Positions 10,689 to 25,198 of a stretch of DNA of 64,000 bases are shown here, one piece after another. Each line of letters begins with the position of its first letter. The first letter of the stretch is position 1. Source of the DNA: Stercorarius parasiticus (taxonomy: Eukaryota; Chordata; Aves; Charadriiformes; Stercorariidae); assembly GCA_013396915.1 (NCBI GenBank), contig VWZL01001367.1:930001-994000 (forward strand), written 5' to 3'. Both the position numbers and the translations under genes were made by a program. The notes beneath the pieces are model-generated. The model saw only the letters and a program-made list of their open reading frames with translations. It was not told the origin of the DNA and did no database searches.

Positions 10689-13600
10689 CGCTCCTGAGCG
10701 GAGGAAGTTATTCAGTATTATACATCTATTACAAATAACTCACTAAGTGCCAAAATCAAACACAAACAATAACCAAAGCTGCCTGAGAGTGTGATCAGAC
10801 AACTAGCTTTGAAGGTATTTGAAATGCAACTGACTGTGTCTTGTATTGATAAAACAATTATCACCTTCTTCCAGTAATAACTCATGAGAAAAATTGATCG
10901 TTTTAGAAAGTTCAGCATATTTTGCTCAAGAAAGTCCGAAAATAAAAACACGGATTGACAGAAAAAGGCAGTCTGGTCAGATAGCTCACCAACTGCCAGA
11001 AGGAAAATTAACCTCAGGTATGATGCACATAAATTGAATGTGTTAAAATCTAAAAATAAGGTGTCATTTCAGCACCCTTTGAGACAGTTATGGTGATTAT
11101 GTCACTAGTGCAGGGCCTAGAGGTAACTGCCGTGCCCAAGGATAACCCACATGTAACTATATGATTATCCAGCCCACACACACAAATGACTTGCACATGA
11201 CCAGGTAAGTTCTGCAAGGGCAACAGAATGCTATTTATCTGCTGTCCACCTCACCTGCACAGGTAAAGGCTGCTCCACAAGGCCTACACCATTTGAACCA
11301 ATCCCAGCAGTTCCAGGACACTCCACTCCCTTTACTTTTTTTGGTTATTAACAACCTAAATGCATGACAACAAAATCCAGTACCTCCACCTTTCATTTCT
11401 GAGAAGCATGATGATTCCATCACTCGTTCCATTCCGTAAGAAAATGGAAGAGGAGCAACTATCTATTCGCTTTTCTTCAGCTATTTTAACATTGTTGCTG
11501 GCATTGCTGCTGTTGCCATTAATTACGTCACTGTCCAAATGCTTTAAGCACCTGTACAATGAGGTTTGAACCTTACCACCAGGTTACAACCACTAAACAG
11601 TCGTCGTCTTCCCCAGTGGAAAAGGAACCTGTGAAAAATCTGTCCACAGAGAAAAAGCACAGCATAACTAATAACAGTGAGACTTCAAATTCCTGATCAC
11701 TGTCTACAGAGTAGTTTTCCTTTACAAATTGAACTATATTTTTCAAAAAAAATATCCCAACTATCTGATGATGCATGTAGAACTTACTATCAGGCTCAAG
11801 GCAGTGCCTAGCAACAAAGTGCTTAGAGTACAATAATCACTACTAGTATTTTGTAATAATTTCAGAAGAAAGAGCAAGAATCAAATGGATTTGGTGCTTC
11901 AGCGTAGCATCAAAAATGCTTTGGCACAGCAGTCAGGGACTCGGATATATTCAAGCCCCATGCCATACATGATTTCTGTATTAAGTCTCTAGTGCAGATT
12001 ATCCTATCTTAAGTATTTTAATAACATTAAATTAACTTCACATGATCAGAAACACCCAAACCACCTCACAATCCATTTGGTAGCTCCTCTCTACCAAATT
12101 ATTCTGCAAACGTTCCTTCCCTGATCAGTGTCATCTTCCTTTAAATGAACTCATTGTAATGCAGGATGCATTGCCTACGTAGCTGGTAACATATAGGACT
12201 GGGAAAAGAATTGCTGTTTAAATGACATTCAAGTCCTGCAATTGAAATAAATGATATGAATAAAATGTCAATTAACTGTTGGTAATAAGAGACCTTACGT
12301 AATTTTCTTCCCAAAGGATCAGAAATCAACAGCCAGCATGGTAACACAAGGTAAATTTGGAAAAGAGAGCCACCATAAAATCTAAGTAATCTGAAACACT
12401 TCACATTGGAAAAATAATAAAGGGTGATTAGAATAAGTACAGATCAGAGAAAATGATAAGAGTCAGTAAAACTCAGGTACAAAGTTCAGTGCTTCCAACA
12501 TGTGCCATACCAAGTCAAGCCATTTGAGTCATTTCTCTCATCTACACGAAGCAGGTTTTTCTGTCTCATTGAAATTACTGTCATAGTGATTCCCAGAGGG
12601 CTTCAACAAAACCTTACTTTCTGTATTCTCAAGCTGTTGTGCTTTGGGTGTGTTTTGCGTTCGTTTCTTTTATAGTTTGGGGGATTTTTTTTTTAAATTA
12701 TCACCATGGCTTTTAAATTCCAACCCCTGATTCTCCTCTATCCCACATCTGCATGGAACAGTTTCTACTGACTATTTAATATTATTTATATTCAGTCTGG
12801 TCAATTCTAGGCAGTTCCTGCTGCAGAGAAATCACTGGAACTGCCAGATTCTCCACCTAGGATGTTAATCAACACATTTCATCACAGAAACAGTTCTTAT
12901 CAATTGGGCAATGCACAGCAGGAGCTGCCTGAGGGAGTCTCTGGGTCTGTCCAATATTTCCATGTGGGAAGCTCCTGCATACATTAGTCAAATGCTTTGT
13001 TGTGAAGCTGGATCCAAGTTGTGAACCACCACCAGACAGTCCAGCATCCTATCTACCCAAAGCGCCCTGGAACCGATTAAGTGTGCACGCACAGAGCCCT
13101 GATACTCATCTACATCACAATTACAGCTATAGGGCAAATTTGAAATGCCTGCTTATATAGGATTAAATAACACAGATTTTGTCATATCTGACTCCCTGCG
13201 ATTCCTTTGTGAAATTCAAATATTGCCTTGGAGGTTCTTGAATACATTCCTTTAACAGTACAGTTACACGGTACTAGTATGCTGCACACACATGTATCTT
13301 AATAGACAGAAGCAGTCATAATTTAGACATGAAGTTAGTGAATGTAGCCTTGAATAAGGCTACAGTTCAACAGGATCACTTAACCAGGCAGCCCAGTGCC
13401 TTGCCAAATAAAAGCAGGTATAAGTTTGAAGGAAGCTGAATGACGTGCTTCATAGTGCCCACTAGTGACAGTGAGAAAGACAAAGGGAGATAAACCAAAG
13501 ACCAGCTCTTTCACATTGCTGAAGCAAGTGGAATTTTACAAAACAGACAAGTTACATGGACAGAAGCCGTTGCTTACAGATTGCTTTACAAATTCCAAAT

Positions 13601-16239
13601 GGCAATGGGTAAATGAGCTATCAACTCCTGTGACACTGCTGAAGTTAAACCAAATGCCTCTCTGTGGAATACTGTAGACAGCGTCTCTTACATTTTGTTC
13701 TTGCTCTTTAACTTAATGTTGCTGTCCTAGAGAAAAATTTGACCATCAGTAAAACAAAAGCGGCGGGGAACCCAGTAAGTTGTCAATTAACTAAAGTCAA
13801 TGTTCTCATGATCAAATAGATATACAATGCACTGTCTGGAAATCAGTTTGCATTATTAATGTCTAACTGAAGTATCATCTATTACTTTAGAGCTAGGTAA
13901 ACTTTCTGCATTAACTGGAAACAAATACCCAGTGCGAAATGTCATTATTCACTTTTTATGCTCAATTTGCTTACAATTTTGTAAAAGTATAATTTGTTCC
14001 TATTATAAACTTACATACGTTTTAAATCATTCCCCCGTGGAGTGTTGAAACTGAGATACTGATGGATTTGCATTGAGTACTTCCTCAAGCCTCCCAACCC
14101 TGTGTTTTTGCACATTGAGTTCTTCTTGACTTAGCTGCCTAATGATTTTATAATATGTACAAAGAGCTCCACAATAACAGCTTCTCCACATAAATATTTT
14201 GATTGCTATTTAAAAGAGGGAGGGATTTGTTTTTCCTTGTTCGTAATTACTGCATCACTTGACTTATTTTTCAAGCACCTACTTAACAAGGCCAGACTTA
14301 ATTGAATTGCTCATTAGAAGACAGCTGAACTGCAAAATACAAGCATTTTTATTCTTTTATATCATACTGTTCATTTTCACACTTCACATCTTGTGAACCA
14401 TACCAGTTTTTACAAGGTTTTATGCTACAACTGCATGAACGCTGCAAATTGCTTGTAATTCTAAATAAAGATTAAGATTTTTCAAGATTGCCTCATGGCA
14501 ATGCACGCGAATCAGACTTTTGTCAAAGTAGGGCCACCTGCCCTCTGAAAAAAATCAGACAGCTTCAAGGTTTCCCTAGACTATCACTACGTTATACACT
14601 ATTACTAAAGGTGAGGTGAAAGGAGAGAAATAAGAGTTCGTTTTAAGTACGTCTATGAATATCTTGTATTTTAAAAGCAGAAAAGTAGTTCAAATTAACC
14701 ATTCAGGGCTTGGTCGCATTTATATCAACTGTTGTATTTGTGTAAGTGTAAGTAAGATAAGAACACAAACCAATCTGAATAAACAATAACAACAATGATA
14801 GTCTATCCAAACCTGAGCTCAGTGTTCATGTAAACCATTTAGCCAGCATCCTTCAGAGTATTGTATAGTCTCATATATAATACTGATAGTACAGAGATTA
14901 TATGATTTAAAAAAATAAACATAGAAATAAAGGGATACAAGTAATTCCTTCCCATGAACCATTTGAGGTTAGCAGGTATGATGTCGTTGGTTTTGTATGA
15001 AGCATTCTTCAAATTAATTCTTTCTGGCTAGCACCTATTAACTAGCTAACATACGCTCTCCCCTCTGGTGTCCTTCTGTCAATTTAGTAATTCATGTGGG
15101 TAAAGAAGCATTTAATTTTCTTCCCAGATGAATAAAGTCTTCTGTTCAACAAATACAGGTAGGAAAATTTGAAGATTGACCAGCCAGGTCCATCAACATT
15201 TAAAATTTTTTTTTCCTTCTGTAGTCTCCAATTAGTTTATAAAATGACACTGTTTACCAGGTTATTTAAGAACAGGCAATTTTAACATAGTTATAAGCAG
15301 AATGAAAAGAATCCAAGTTTAAGTAAGTAGTAACAGTTGGGAGTCAAGGCATATATATGTATTTATATTTATGTGTACACACACTCAAAGATGCTACAAC
15401 AAGTCTCTTGGAGAAGGAAATGTAAACAGCACTACAAATTCTAGTTTTACATGTCCAACTCTTCCTAATGATATCTCTCTCACCTAGGATAGTTTTGAGG
15501 GAAGCAGCTGGAAACCACTGCAGTAAACAAGCCTGGGCAGAGCTAAGATCTCATTCAGAAAACTACTACATTCTACATTTTGTGATTAAAACGTTCTGAG
15601 CTTTGACTCTTTGCTTTCCTTCTGTAAAAAATAAAGAAATTGAACTTTATGAAAGAGATTGCTATAGGCAGCTGTCAAGGAAAAAAAATTATTTGCTTTT
15701 TAATCTTTCCCATTCATTTTTTTTTAAGGGAAATTAAGTGCACTACTTTCCAAAGTGGGTTTGACCAGACAGCGTTACTGGAAATAAAAGACAACACAGA
15801 GGATGGGAGTAACTGAGTCACTCTCTGATTTCTGTTCTAAAATAACATGTTAATGTGATTATTGCAGTAAACATCTCTATAAAGGTCAATCTAGAAACGT
15901 GAATTACCCAAGCTGTAGGCAGTTGGCAGCCTTACTCGACTGTAGAGCGAAATTTCAAATCTCAGCAATACACCATTACATCAGAAGAGACCGATTGATG
16001 CCTGACACAAGAATAAAAATCTTGTTAAAACTAACAGTGTTAAGCCAATGTTAAATGAGGCCAAAAAAACCCAAAACAAGCAACAAGCAACCAATCCCAA
16101 CGCATCCTTTTGTGACTAAATGATAGAGGATAAAGTTTTTCCGTGACAGGATGTTTAAAAATAAAAACAGACTTAAAGAAATAAAATTCACACAACTGTA
16201 ACACTAACACATTGTGCTAAAATGCACTGTGGTTTAAAA

Positions 16240-16260
16240 NNNNNNNNNNNNNNNNNNNNN
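16240..16260. other. Assembly gap (21 N)
   Basis: 21 unresolved bases. The right flank starts gtgtgcacacaca, so the gap may sit in a GT/CA microsatellite. Confidence 0.95.
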
Positions 16261-18906
16261 GTGTGCACACACATTGGTGGGTTTTAGCAAAGAGCAAGTG
16301 GTTACAGATAAAAACAATAAATCCTATACTTCATAGTCTACAGCCTGAATCCGAGATCTATCAGTCAAGCTACATATTGTAGAATGATGATCAGTAAGTT
16401 CCCAGACAATGACCTTTGAGAGAGGATGGCACTTCTTATGGAAGAGGAGGGAAAGAATTAGGTGGGGAGAAAAAAAGGAAAAAAAAAAAAGAGGGAAAAA
16501 AGTAATTACAGTGATCTCTCTGGCTTATCTCATTCCAGACTAACTGCTTCTGAAATGAAAACTAACATTTGAGACCCTACTGCTTAGATGTGAAGCACCT
16601 ATCTAGCAGCAAAAGCAAAGGAAATCCTAAAAGAGAATGAAACCTCACAGGATATAAGAACTTGTCATTAAGGTTTGTTCTTATTTTGTCAAAAGTCAAC
16701 ACCTAAAATAACAAGACTCCCCACCATTTTCTAAGCAAATTGTCTTAATCATTTTCCCACTCTTCATATATACTTTTATTAGATTGACTACATTTACAGT
16801 ACAGATAAATTTTAAGTTTACCTTAAATTCTCTGTTGTGTCCAATTCAAACATCTAATATTTCCAGCAAATTATTATTCATGTATCCTCTCGGCATACCT
16901 ACTTCAGCTATATCAATAGTAGAAATTAGACCCACACAGAATTCCTCATTTTCAGTATTAAACTACAAGAACAAGTCTCCTGCACTGGAGCACCATACAC
17001 ACAAGTGTAAAGAATGAACCTCAGTCACAGCTTTCATCTTTTAATGAAACAGAAGGACAGAGTTTTCAGCCAGTGAAGCTACTCTGATTTACATAGCCGA
17101 GAATATAATCACATGTTTCTCCCCCTACAAAAGGAAAACAGAGAGATACGCTAAAATAAATAAAAGTGGACTCCACTTTAAGAAAAAATAATTAAAAAAA
17201 ATATATATTATGTTTGTAAGACCCCCTTACAAATACTTATCCAGCTCAGTGCTAGCGGCATACTTTGTAGAGAAATCATTTTTCAGGGCCACTCACAAGG
17301 CCAGCTCAGCTATAATGAATCTCAGAAGTAAAACTCATTAAAGCAGCAGAGATCACAGTCTCTTCTACAGAGATTCTTGCAGATCTTGATCCTACAATCA
17401 TTAATCAGGAACAATTCCCTTAAAGGTTTGCTTGAGTAACAATTCAGAGGTAATGACTAATTACAGTCCTCTTCAACTCAGATGCCAAAAGCATATTATT
17501 TGTTTGTGATAATACATGATTTTAGGGTGAGAATCAATTGAGATTATTTTTTAACATTGAAACATGGGTGTCTGGCCTAGGTTTATTATCTATGTATCTC
17601 CATAGTCAAGAAAAATAAGCGCCTCCAGAGGGAAACTCACTCCATCCTAAAATAGGTCTTTTGTAGGGGATGAACTGCCCTATGGAGCTGCTTGCACTCT
17701 CTGCTGACTATGGAAAGACCCTAGAGTAGTCCCTCAATTTTTTAGTGTGGGATGATTGAGATGAAAGTCCCTTGTATCGGAGCGTTCAGTTTGTTAAAAA
17801 GCTGACTGCAGCTGGACCTGATAACGGTGACTACTTTCTCCGAACATATTACAGAAGACAACAAGAGAAAATTTCAGTGTTTAGATCATTTTGAGAAAGT
17901 TAATTTCAAATATTCAAACATGGCTACTTCTTGTGAAAAGTTCAAATAAATTCAACAAACTCCAGCTATGACAAGACTGAAAAACTACTACTAGGGTAAT
18001 TATTCACACACACTTTGCATTTTAGGAGGAGGAAAAATGAACAGAAGAGGTATGGAATCTTTGTAAAAATTGTTGCTTCTGTTTTTAATCTTAAATAAAA
18101 CCTCCCACCTATCAGGGTCTCAGAAGAAAGTGGGGGGAATCATTTTCAACAGAGACAAATAAGTAGGCATGTAAGAAGTGTGGGATGATCAAGGTACTAA
18201 AAACCTTCTCATTCCTGGTGACAGAGAACCATTTCTCTAAATATTTGAGGAGTAAGTGAAATGCAGAAATAGACGCTACTGGTACAAAGCCTGAATAATA
18301 ATAATTGTACCTGGCACTTCTATAGGCTATAGTGACTTTCATCAGAGAATTGCAAAACACTTGGAGTGCATTTCTCTTTCTAGAATGGTAGGATCTGGCA
18401 AGGTATTGAGTGCTTCAAGCAATAGAAATTGAGGGTGTACAGCACAACACAAGAGGTACTTAGCAGCTTGGAGAAGCAAGTCCTTTAGCCTTATTACAAC
18501 CTTACAAGCAAAATAACACAGTGAAGTAAACAGACTTCCAAGGGCAAGAACATAGTACAAATGCAGAGACAGGCAGCTAGCGAGAGATTCAAGGGGATGT
18601 GTTGAAATGTCATAGATCTGACACTGACTTACATGAGCTTATTCTTCTTGTATCACTGCTGCTCTCGTAACTTAAACTGCACTATCCTGACCTCCTTGTT
18701 GCAAGAACTCAAGAAATTGGCTATCTGGGACTCTCTGGTGAAGTTCATCTGGTCCAGTACAAAGCCGCCAGTTAAACATTGCCTTTTTAAAAAACTGTTA
18801 ACTTTGAGACTTGTAGGACTGTAAGCCAGAATGCTTTGTCAGTGTGAAGCAGCATCTCCATGGTCAGATTCTTCAGCTCTGTAACTGGAGAAATCGAAGT
18901 CCTGTT

Positions 18907-18939
18907 ATTTTAATTTTATTTATTTATTTATTTTTGAAG
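18907..18939. repeat. (TTTA)n microsatellite
   Basis: Run of TTTA units with slight interruptions at its left end. Confidence 0.75.
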
Positions 18940-19264
18940 CGCTGAACAATTAGTTCATGTGACCTAGTGATAGCTATTTAACCCTGTACATTTAGAGAAT
19001 TAACAAGAATCCAAATATTTTTGTAATTACCTAATACTCCTAGTCCCATATCAGTATCACTGCCATAAACAGGACGCGTAACAGTTTATGACTTGCGAAA
19101 AATGCAACCATCTCAGACTATTTTACATCAACATCTAGACGCCATTAAACCTAAATCAAAAACAAAAGGTACATGGTAGCCAAAAGTAATAGAAAGCCAG
19201 TCCCCAGGGGCAAGAAATCACAGCAGTCCTGGAGCCACACAGGAAAATGAATTCAAAACACCGC

Positions 19265-19294
19265 AGAGAGAGAGAAAGAGAGCGAGGGAAAGAA
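19265..19294. repeat. GA-rich purine tract
   Basis: Imperfect GA/GAAA run about 30 bases long; simple-sequence DNA. Confidence 0.65.
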
Positions 19295-22200
19295 GATACC
19301 GCATGGTATGAACCCTGTATCTGCTCTTAACGATCTCGTATTTGGGTCAGCCCTGTACGCCTACGTTAATGTTATGACATCTGTGGCTCTATTCCTTCCC
19401 TCCTATTCATCTCCACTACCTAAGGACTGCATAGTCTTGTTCTCTGGTGGCTGTTGTCCTCTCCTGCTCTTTGACTGCCACCTGTCTTTCTCTTCTGTAT
19501 TTAAAGCATTACATAATAACAGCATACGATGAAGGGGAGTTAAACGCCTGGCTTGGCTCACCCTCATGAAAGCTATTTCTGTTATGGGGCTTTCTCCCTT
19601 CCTCCCCAGATCCTGGCAAACTCAAAATGACTTGACATTTTCCATTGTGATTCTGCATGACCAAATGGTAGCTTCTCTACAGGGAAACCAAAAAAGAGTG
19701 AAGTAGTTTTTTTAGATAAAGACACTAGCTGTGATGTGGTGAAAAACAGCGGCGAATGGGCTGCAGTCAGCTTACACCACCAGCCAGCACAGCGAGCACA
19801 GACAGGCTGTAGGCCACTGCTCCAACCCCACCACGGCTAATGACCGAGGAGCAAGAAACAACAGAATCAGGGACAGGTTGGTGCCAGGGTGCTGGGCAGG
19901 GCTCACAGCTTCTCTAAGCCCAGGGAACCCACGTTGCTCCATATTTGGTTTCACAGTTCTAGAGACTCCCCAGAGTAGCACAAATACAGGTTCAGCACAG
20001 GGCAGAACTTCGCTTTTAGTGTTTAGGCATTATATACTCCTTATTTAGCCATTTTAGTCACTATTTTTCCTTCTGTCAAAATTTTTTCAAAAAGGGGCAT
20101 TTTTGTTTCAATAATGTGGTAGCACTGGCATCTGCTGTATGTAGGGATCAGGCGGCAGCAGTACAAGAGTCCCTACTCTTCCTTGTCTATGTCCTTCCTG
20201 CAGAGGAGGAAGGCTTCTGCCTCCATTCACAGTCAAACATTAACATCTCTGCTGGAAGAGCCATCAACAGCTTTTGCCACTTGCAACACTGAGAATTCTC
20301 CCCTGAGAAGCCAACTGAAGACATTAACTCATTTCACACAGGCCAGTGAAGCCAGCACATACAAATGGCTTTTCATCTATGGCAGATCGGGCAGCATTCA
20401 GTCAAATGACCTAAAGGTTAAAGTCTCTCTATGCTATTATCTCTCCGTGAAGCCAAAGCATCCCACTTGTTAGGAGCTAACTCAGTTGCACATAGACCTG
20501 AAACACTGAATTTTCTATTCAATAGAAATAGTTCAACACTACTTAAATGGAATTTGCAGACACTTTGTTTGATAGCTTACATGTTTTTGGAAACGGGATA
20601 TTTGTACATATTTGGGGGGAAAAAAAAATCAGGATGCTCTAACCAAGATTCAAAAATATTACCTGTTAGCAAGGAAATAAATAAATTAGATTTACTCTGA
20701 AAAAACCAGCATACCAAGGGTGTCCTTAATGTGACCAAAGTGGTATGTATCTGTAGTTCCCTCTTACCTTACGAGGAGCTGAGGTGCATGGCACGCCATG
20801 GAGCATCCCTTTAGAAGTTATTCAGCTCACCGAGTTAGAAAAGAGCAGTTTTACTTCAGCACTCATACAAACATCAAAGGTAACTCAGTTGAATTAAATA
20901 CAACTCTACTAGGATAAAATTAGTATGCAAAACATACGGACTGAATCAAGCAGGTATGCCTATGCATAATTTGACTTATTCTCAAATATTAAAAAGACAT
21001 TGCTAAAGCAGCCACCCTAGCAAAGCTTTTTAAAACCCATTCTTGCTTTTAAAAAGTATATGAGCAGTGAACTTTTCAAACAGGCCAGAAATACTTCACA
21101 GCTAGAACCATGAGAAACATTCACATGGAAACTTGAAGCAATAGCAAATTTTTTATCCTGTTCAGAGTCCTAAAACATGGTTATCAGTGGAGAATCCACA
21201 AAAAAGAAGTTTCCTGACTTTTCATTTCAGCACAAACTTCAAGCTTTTGAACCTTAGTAGGTTGACCACAGTTTACAAAACTTTTTTGCAAGAATAAACC
21301 AGACTAGTATATTTGCATGGATGAATTGAAATTGTAAGGTGCTTGGTGCAACACGCGCTTGATTGCACAGACTCTTGAAATGTTACCCCTCTTGATTTCA
21401 CACTTGCAGTTAAAATCTTGAAAAACATTCTCTGATTGTCTTTTATTCTAATATCATAATTCAAATGTCAGATTTAGTTTTGCCAGTTCTTAGCTACAAT
21501 CTGCATTCATTCCTACTAAGTTGTACCTGTAACCCGCCTACAATAAAAGCAGTATCTGGCTCTAGCAAAGACAAAATGCTCTCTGCAAGTACAGGAGGCC
21601 CCCTACGGGAAGGCATCAGCCTGGTTACCTCACATAAAATTACATTTAAAAAAAAAAGTAGGGAAAAATTCACAGCATTTTGTCAAGCACTTCCTTCTTG
21701 TACAGGTCTGAAAAAATAAATACATTTGTAAGTAGAGTTATGCTCTAGCTCCCTGAGGAGCAAAGTAAGAAGCAAAATTAGAAAATAAAACCGGAAAGGT
21801 CTGTTACTATCTGGCTTTTTAAAGAACGTGAATGTTAGCATCCAGGACTTCCCAGTCCCGTGATACCACACAATGGCACACAAACTTCAAGACTACAGAG
21901 GAGCTGAATAGCCAAAGCTACCTTGGCTCTGTTATTTTCTTTAATGAATAACAGTATTAAAGCCAGAAAAATATGACAGCAGCTGACAGTGTGGGTGGTG
22001 ATATAGAAAAATATGAAGAAAATTATTCTTTTTTTCTCCTCTAATGTCCCATAAAACACATCCATATACCGCATTTATTTAAAGGCTGGTGATCAAAATT
22101 AGTCAACATTGTAGCTCCTTACAACCTAACTAGGATATTTATAGAGAGCGGTTCCCTGAACAGACCAAAAACCTGTCCTTGTGCCTTTGCTTTATTGTTA

Positions 22201-24444
22201 GGCTGCAAGAGTTCTGAGCAGTGCTTAATCAAAACCAATTAGGATAATACAGCTTTGCCCAGTGCCTCAGTGGATGCATTACCAACATGTAATGGAAAAT
22301 GGATGAAGAGATAGAACAAGTAAACAGTGAAAACAAGGTAAGTTCTGTGATCCTGCAGGCTGTCACTGAGGTCTCCTGATCTCCAGCGGCGCAGTGACAT
22401 GCGGTGTGAATTTACTGCTTGCTGCAGCGCACTGCATGACATTGTGTCACAGTGCCACAACAGGAATAAAGCACCATCTAATATACTAACTGTGCAGGTG
22501 CTCAAAATCCTATGCCCACTGGAATACTTATCCCATACCACTGAGCATTGACCCCAGAGCATTCTTGCCTATTTCTACGTGAGTCCTTCTTTACTTTGTG
22601 GATTGGGGGGAGGAAAAAGGAGGAGAAATGGGCTTAAGTCTTCAATGTTGGCACTGAACTGGTCGACAGCGGAAGCCCCCTTCCACTTTCCTCTTTTGCC
22701 TACACAGATTCCAGCTTTTCACCCATCTCTAGAATCTTTATGCCTCCACCTACTGTAGCTACTTCAATAACCCAGGAGTTAGCAACTGATGGTGCAATGC
22801 CCAAAAGGAAGATTTCTAACCTTGCCAAAAACACATGGTGAAGTGTTGTTGCTCATAACCAATACCTTATTTTTTTTTTCCTCTAAAAGACATTTCATGT
22901 CCATACAAGAGAACTAGGAAATGCCTGTGCAGCCTCAGTTTTGCCTTCTCATGAATATGTATTGTGACACGGTTAAAATTTGCTCATGAGATAACCACAT
23001 TCTGTTGTGCCCTACAAGTCCCCTGCCTCATTCCTTGAGACACCAGCACCACGGTATGATGAAGAATAAATGTTACATTGACAAAAGAGGTATTCCCACA
23101 ACAGTTCACATGCGTGCATGTAAATGCGTAAATATACACACACTAGTGCTTCTGAGTCACAGTCAGAAAAGTTAAGCCTTAGCAAGAATTATTCCATCTT
23201 GAAAGTCATGGATTGATTATTTTTTAGCATTGCTGATATCTCAACAATTCTTGAAATGCTTATCAAAATTTGATATGCACTTCACAAATCTCTAATTTTT
23301 TATTTTATTTTTTTTTATTTTACAATAGTGGGCAATAAATACTGACTCCTTTGGAAGAGTCTGGTGCTGCATACACTGAGTACAAGGATATTACAGCTGT
23401 TTCAGGTTTAAGGTCTACAAGCGGTAGGAGCTAACATGCAGGCAAATCAGGAATTGGAAATAGGAGAACTTTGTCCTAAAGCATTTTGCTATGTGAAGCA
23501 ACAATCAGGCTCAGTTATTATCATGAGTGCTTACACAGCAAGCTTCCCATAGTTCGGGAAAGAGTCACCACTCGCTAACAGAAACGTGAAATGGTAACAA
23601 AGGGTTGCCAACAAGGCTCTCGCCTACCAGGTACCACATGCCAGCCCCTTCGCTTCTCAACAGGAAAATCCAATTTGCTCCGTCCTGTCCACTTCTATTT
23701 TCTGCAACAAAGGCAGCCTGTATCTACAGTATTTGTACTTCCAGTAGTCTCTCAAACTGTACCATCTACGTTGCAACTTGACCCATGTGAAAACAATCGC
23801 TGAAATGTTTTCAGATCACTTTTGCTTCAGTTTGATTCCCAAAACTTTTGCACAGTGTAAAAATATATCTCAGAATGAAAGATTGCATTTGCAATCTTAT
23901 TTTTGACAACATGAAACATTTCAACTACGTTCACACCAAAAAAAAAAAAATCTGTAATAACTATAGCAATTCCTTACATGGAAAAGTAATATTAGGAAAA
24001 AAGCATTCAAAACACTTATCCTTCAATTCAGCTTAGCAGCTACATTTTCATCATGTAATCTACCCACATCATATGCATCACCATCAAATGGACAGCCCCT
24101 GGCCCACAAAACTATAAATAAGAATAACCCTTTCAGAACACTTATTTAGAAACTATGAAACAACATGATTATATGCAACATTGTATTTCTTATGCTAAAG
24201 ATTGCTTTTGGAAAGCTGTACCAACTTAAATAGTCAAGGACAAGAATTTGATAGAACTCCGCAGCTGGATCTAATATCTTGAACACTCCATTCTGTTTTG
24301 AACTTCGCTTTTCTTCTTCAAATTAAGTCCTCTGTTTATAAACAAGATCTAAATCCCTCCTGGGGTTAATCAAATAAGCACAAAATACAAACCCAAAAAA
24401 GAGAAAGCACCTTCAAAGCTGATATTTGCTCAAAACCTGGAGCA

Positions 24445-24458
24445 GTTGCCATGGAAAT
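24445..24458. promoter_or_regulatory. X-box-like motif GTTGCCATGGAAAT
   Basis: The left half-site GTTGCC and the ATGG core match the RFX X-box; the right half-site GAAAT departs from the consensus YAAC. It is a weak candidate without promoter context. Confidence 0.2.
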
Positions 24459-25160
24459 CATATTCTTTTGATCCATAAATATCGTCAAAATAGCATGAGT
24501 ATTTGAACCAGGCCCAGCTAGTTTGAAATCAGAAAATAAGAGGGAAATGAAAATGACAGAAGGAAAAAAAGGTGATAAAATCTCCCAAAAAGTTACATTT
24601 GCCTCTTTTTTCCAAACTTTCTTCCTAAGTCTATGTTTTACTAAAAAATTCATTTTAATCATTGTTTAATGAAAATTTAAAGTGCTGAAAAGGCAGAAGA
24701 TTTAAAAGGAGACTTAATTAAGGACAAGATTGTTAAATAGTGTATAACATAACTACACCAGCAGTGTGAACACTGTGTAGGTATTAGTTGTACATAGTTA
24801 ACAAAACATTATTGTACTTGAACACGTCCACGTTTAAACTCATGGATAGATAGTGTAATTCAAAAATATTACTCAAGAACCTTTGCCATAAAGTGAAGGT
24901 TACATCAAAACTGTACCTGTACAGATCCAGTCATCCTGGAAAAGGCTTCACCATGCAACTGCGTCTGCTACACTCAACACCGGTAAGACAGGTTTTTTCC
25001 TATATGCTTAGATTCTACCTGCAGTCTTGAAGCACTTCTCCCCCCCCATCCCATGTCGCACTTTCACTGACTTAATGACAATAATCCAGTTTAAGAACTA
25101 ACCTTTTTTTTTAATATAAATAAGATAACTGAGAAAAGACAGTTTAAATGATTAACATAC

Positions 25161-25198
25161 TACATTAAGTGCTACATACATACATTAAGTGCTACATA
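25161..25198. repeat. Two direct copies of an 18-base unit, period 20
   Basis: TACATTAAGTGCTACATA occurs at 25161-25178 and again at 25181-25198 without a mismatch. This is a recent local duplication. Confidence 0.75.

Larger units (their letters stand above)
8166..16239. other. Non-coding stretch, no gene seen
   Basis: AT-rich DNA with no exon or RNA gene I can support. Frames reach about 93 codons with no family resemblance. It includes a short direct repeat (9500-9519), a GC-richer patch at about 10540-10700 with a strong inverted repeat, and ordinary A or T runs. It ends at the first assembly gap. Confidence 0.55.
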
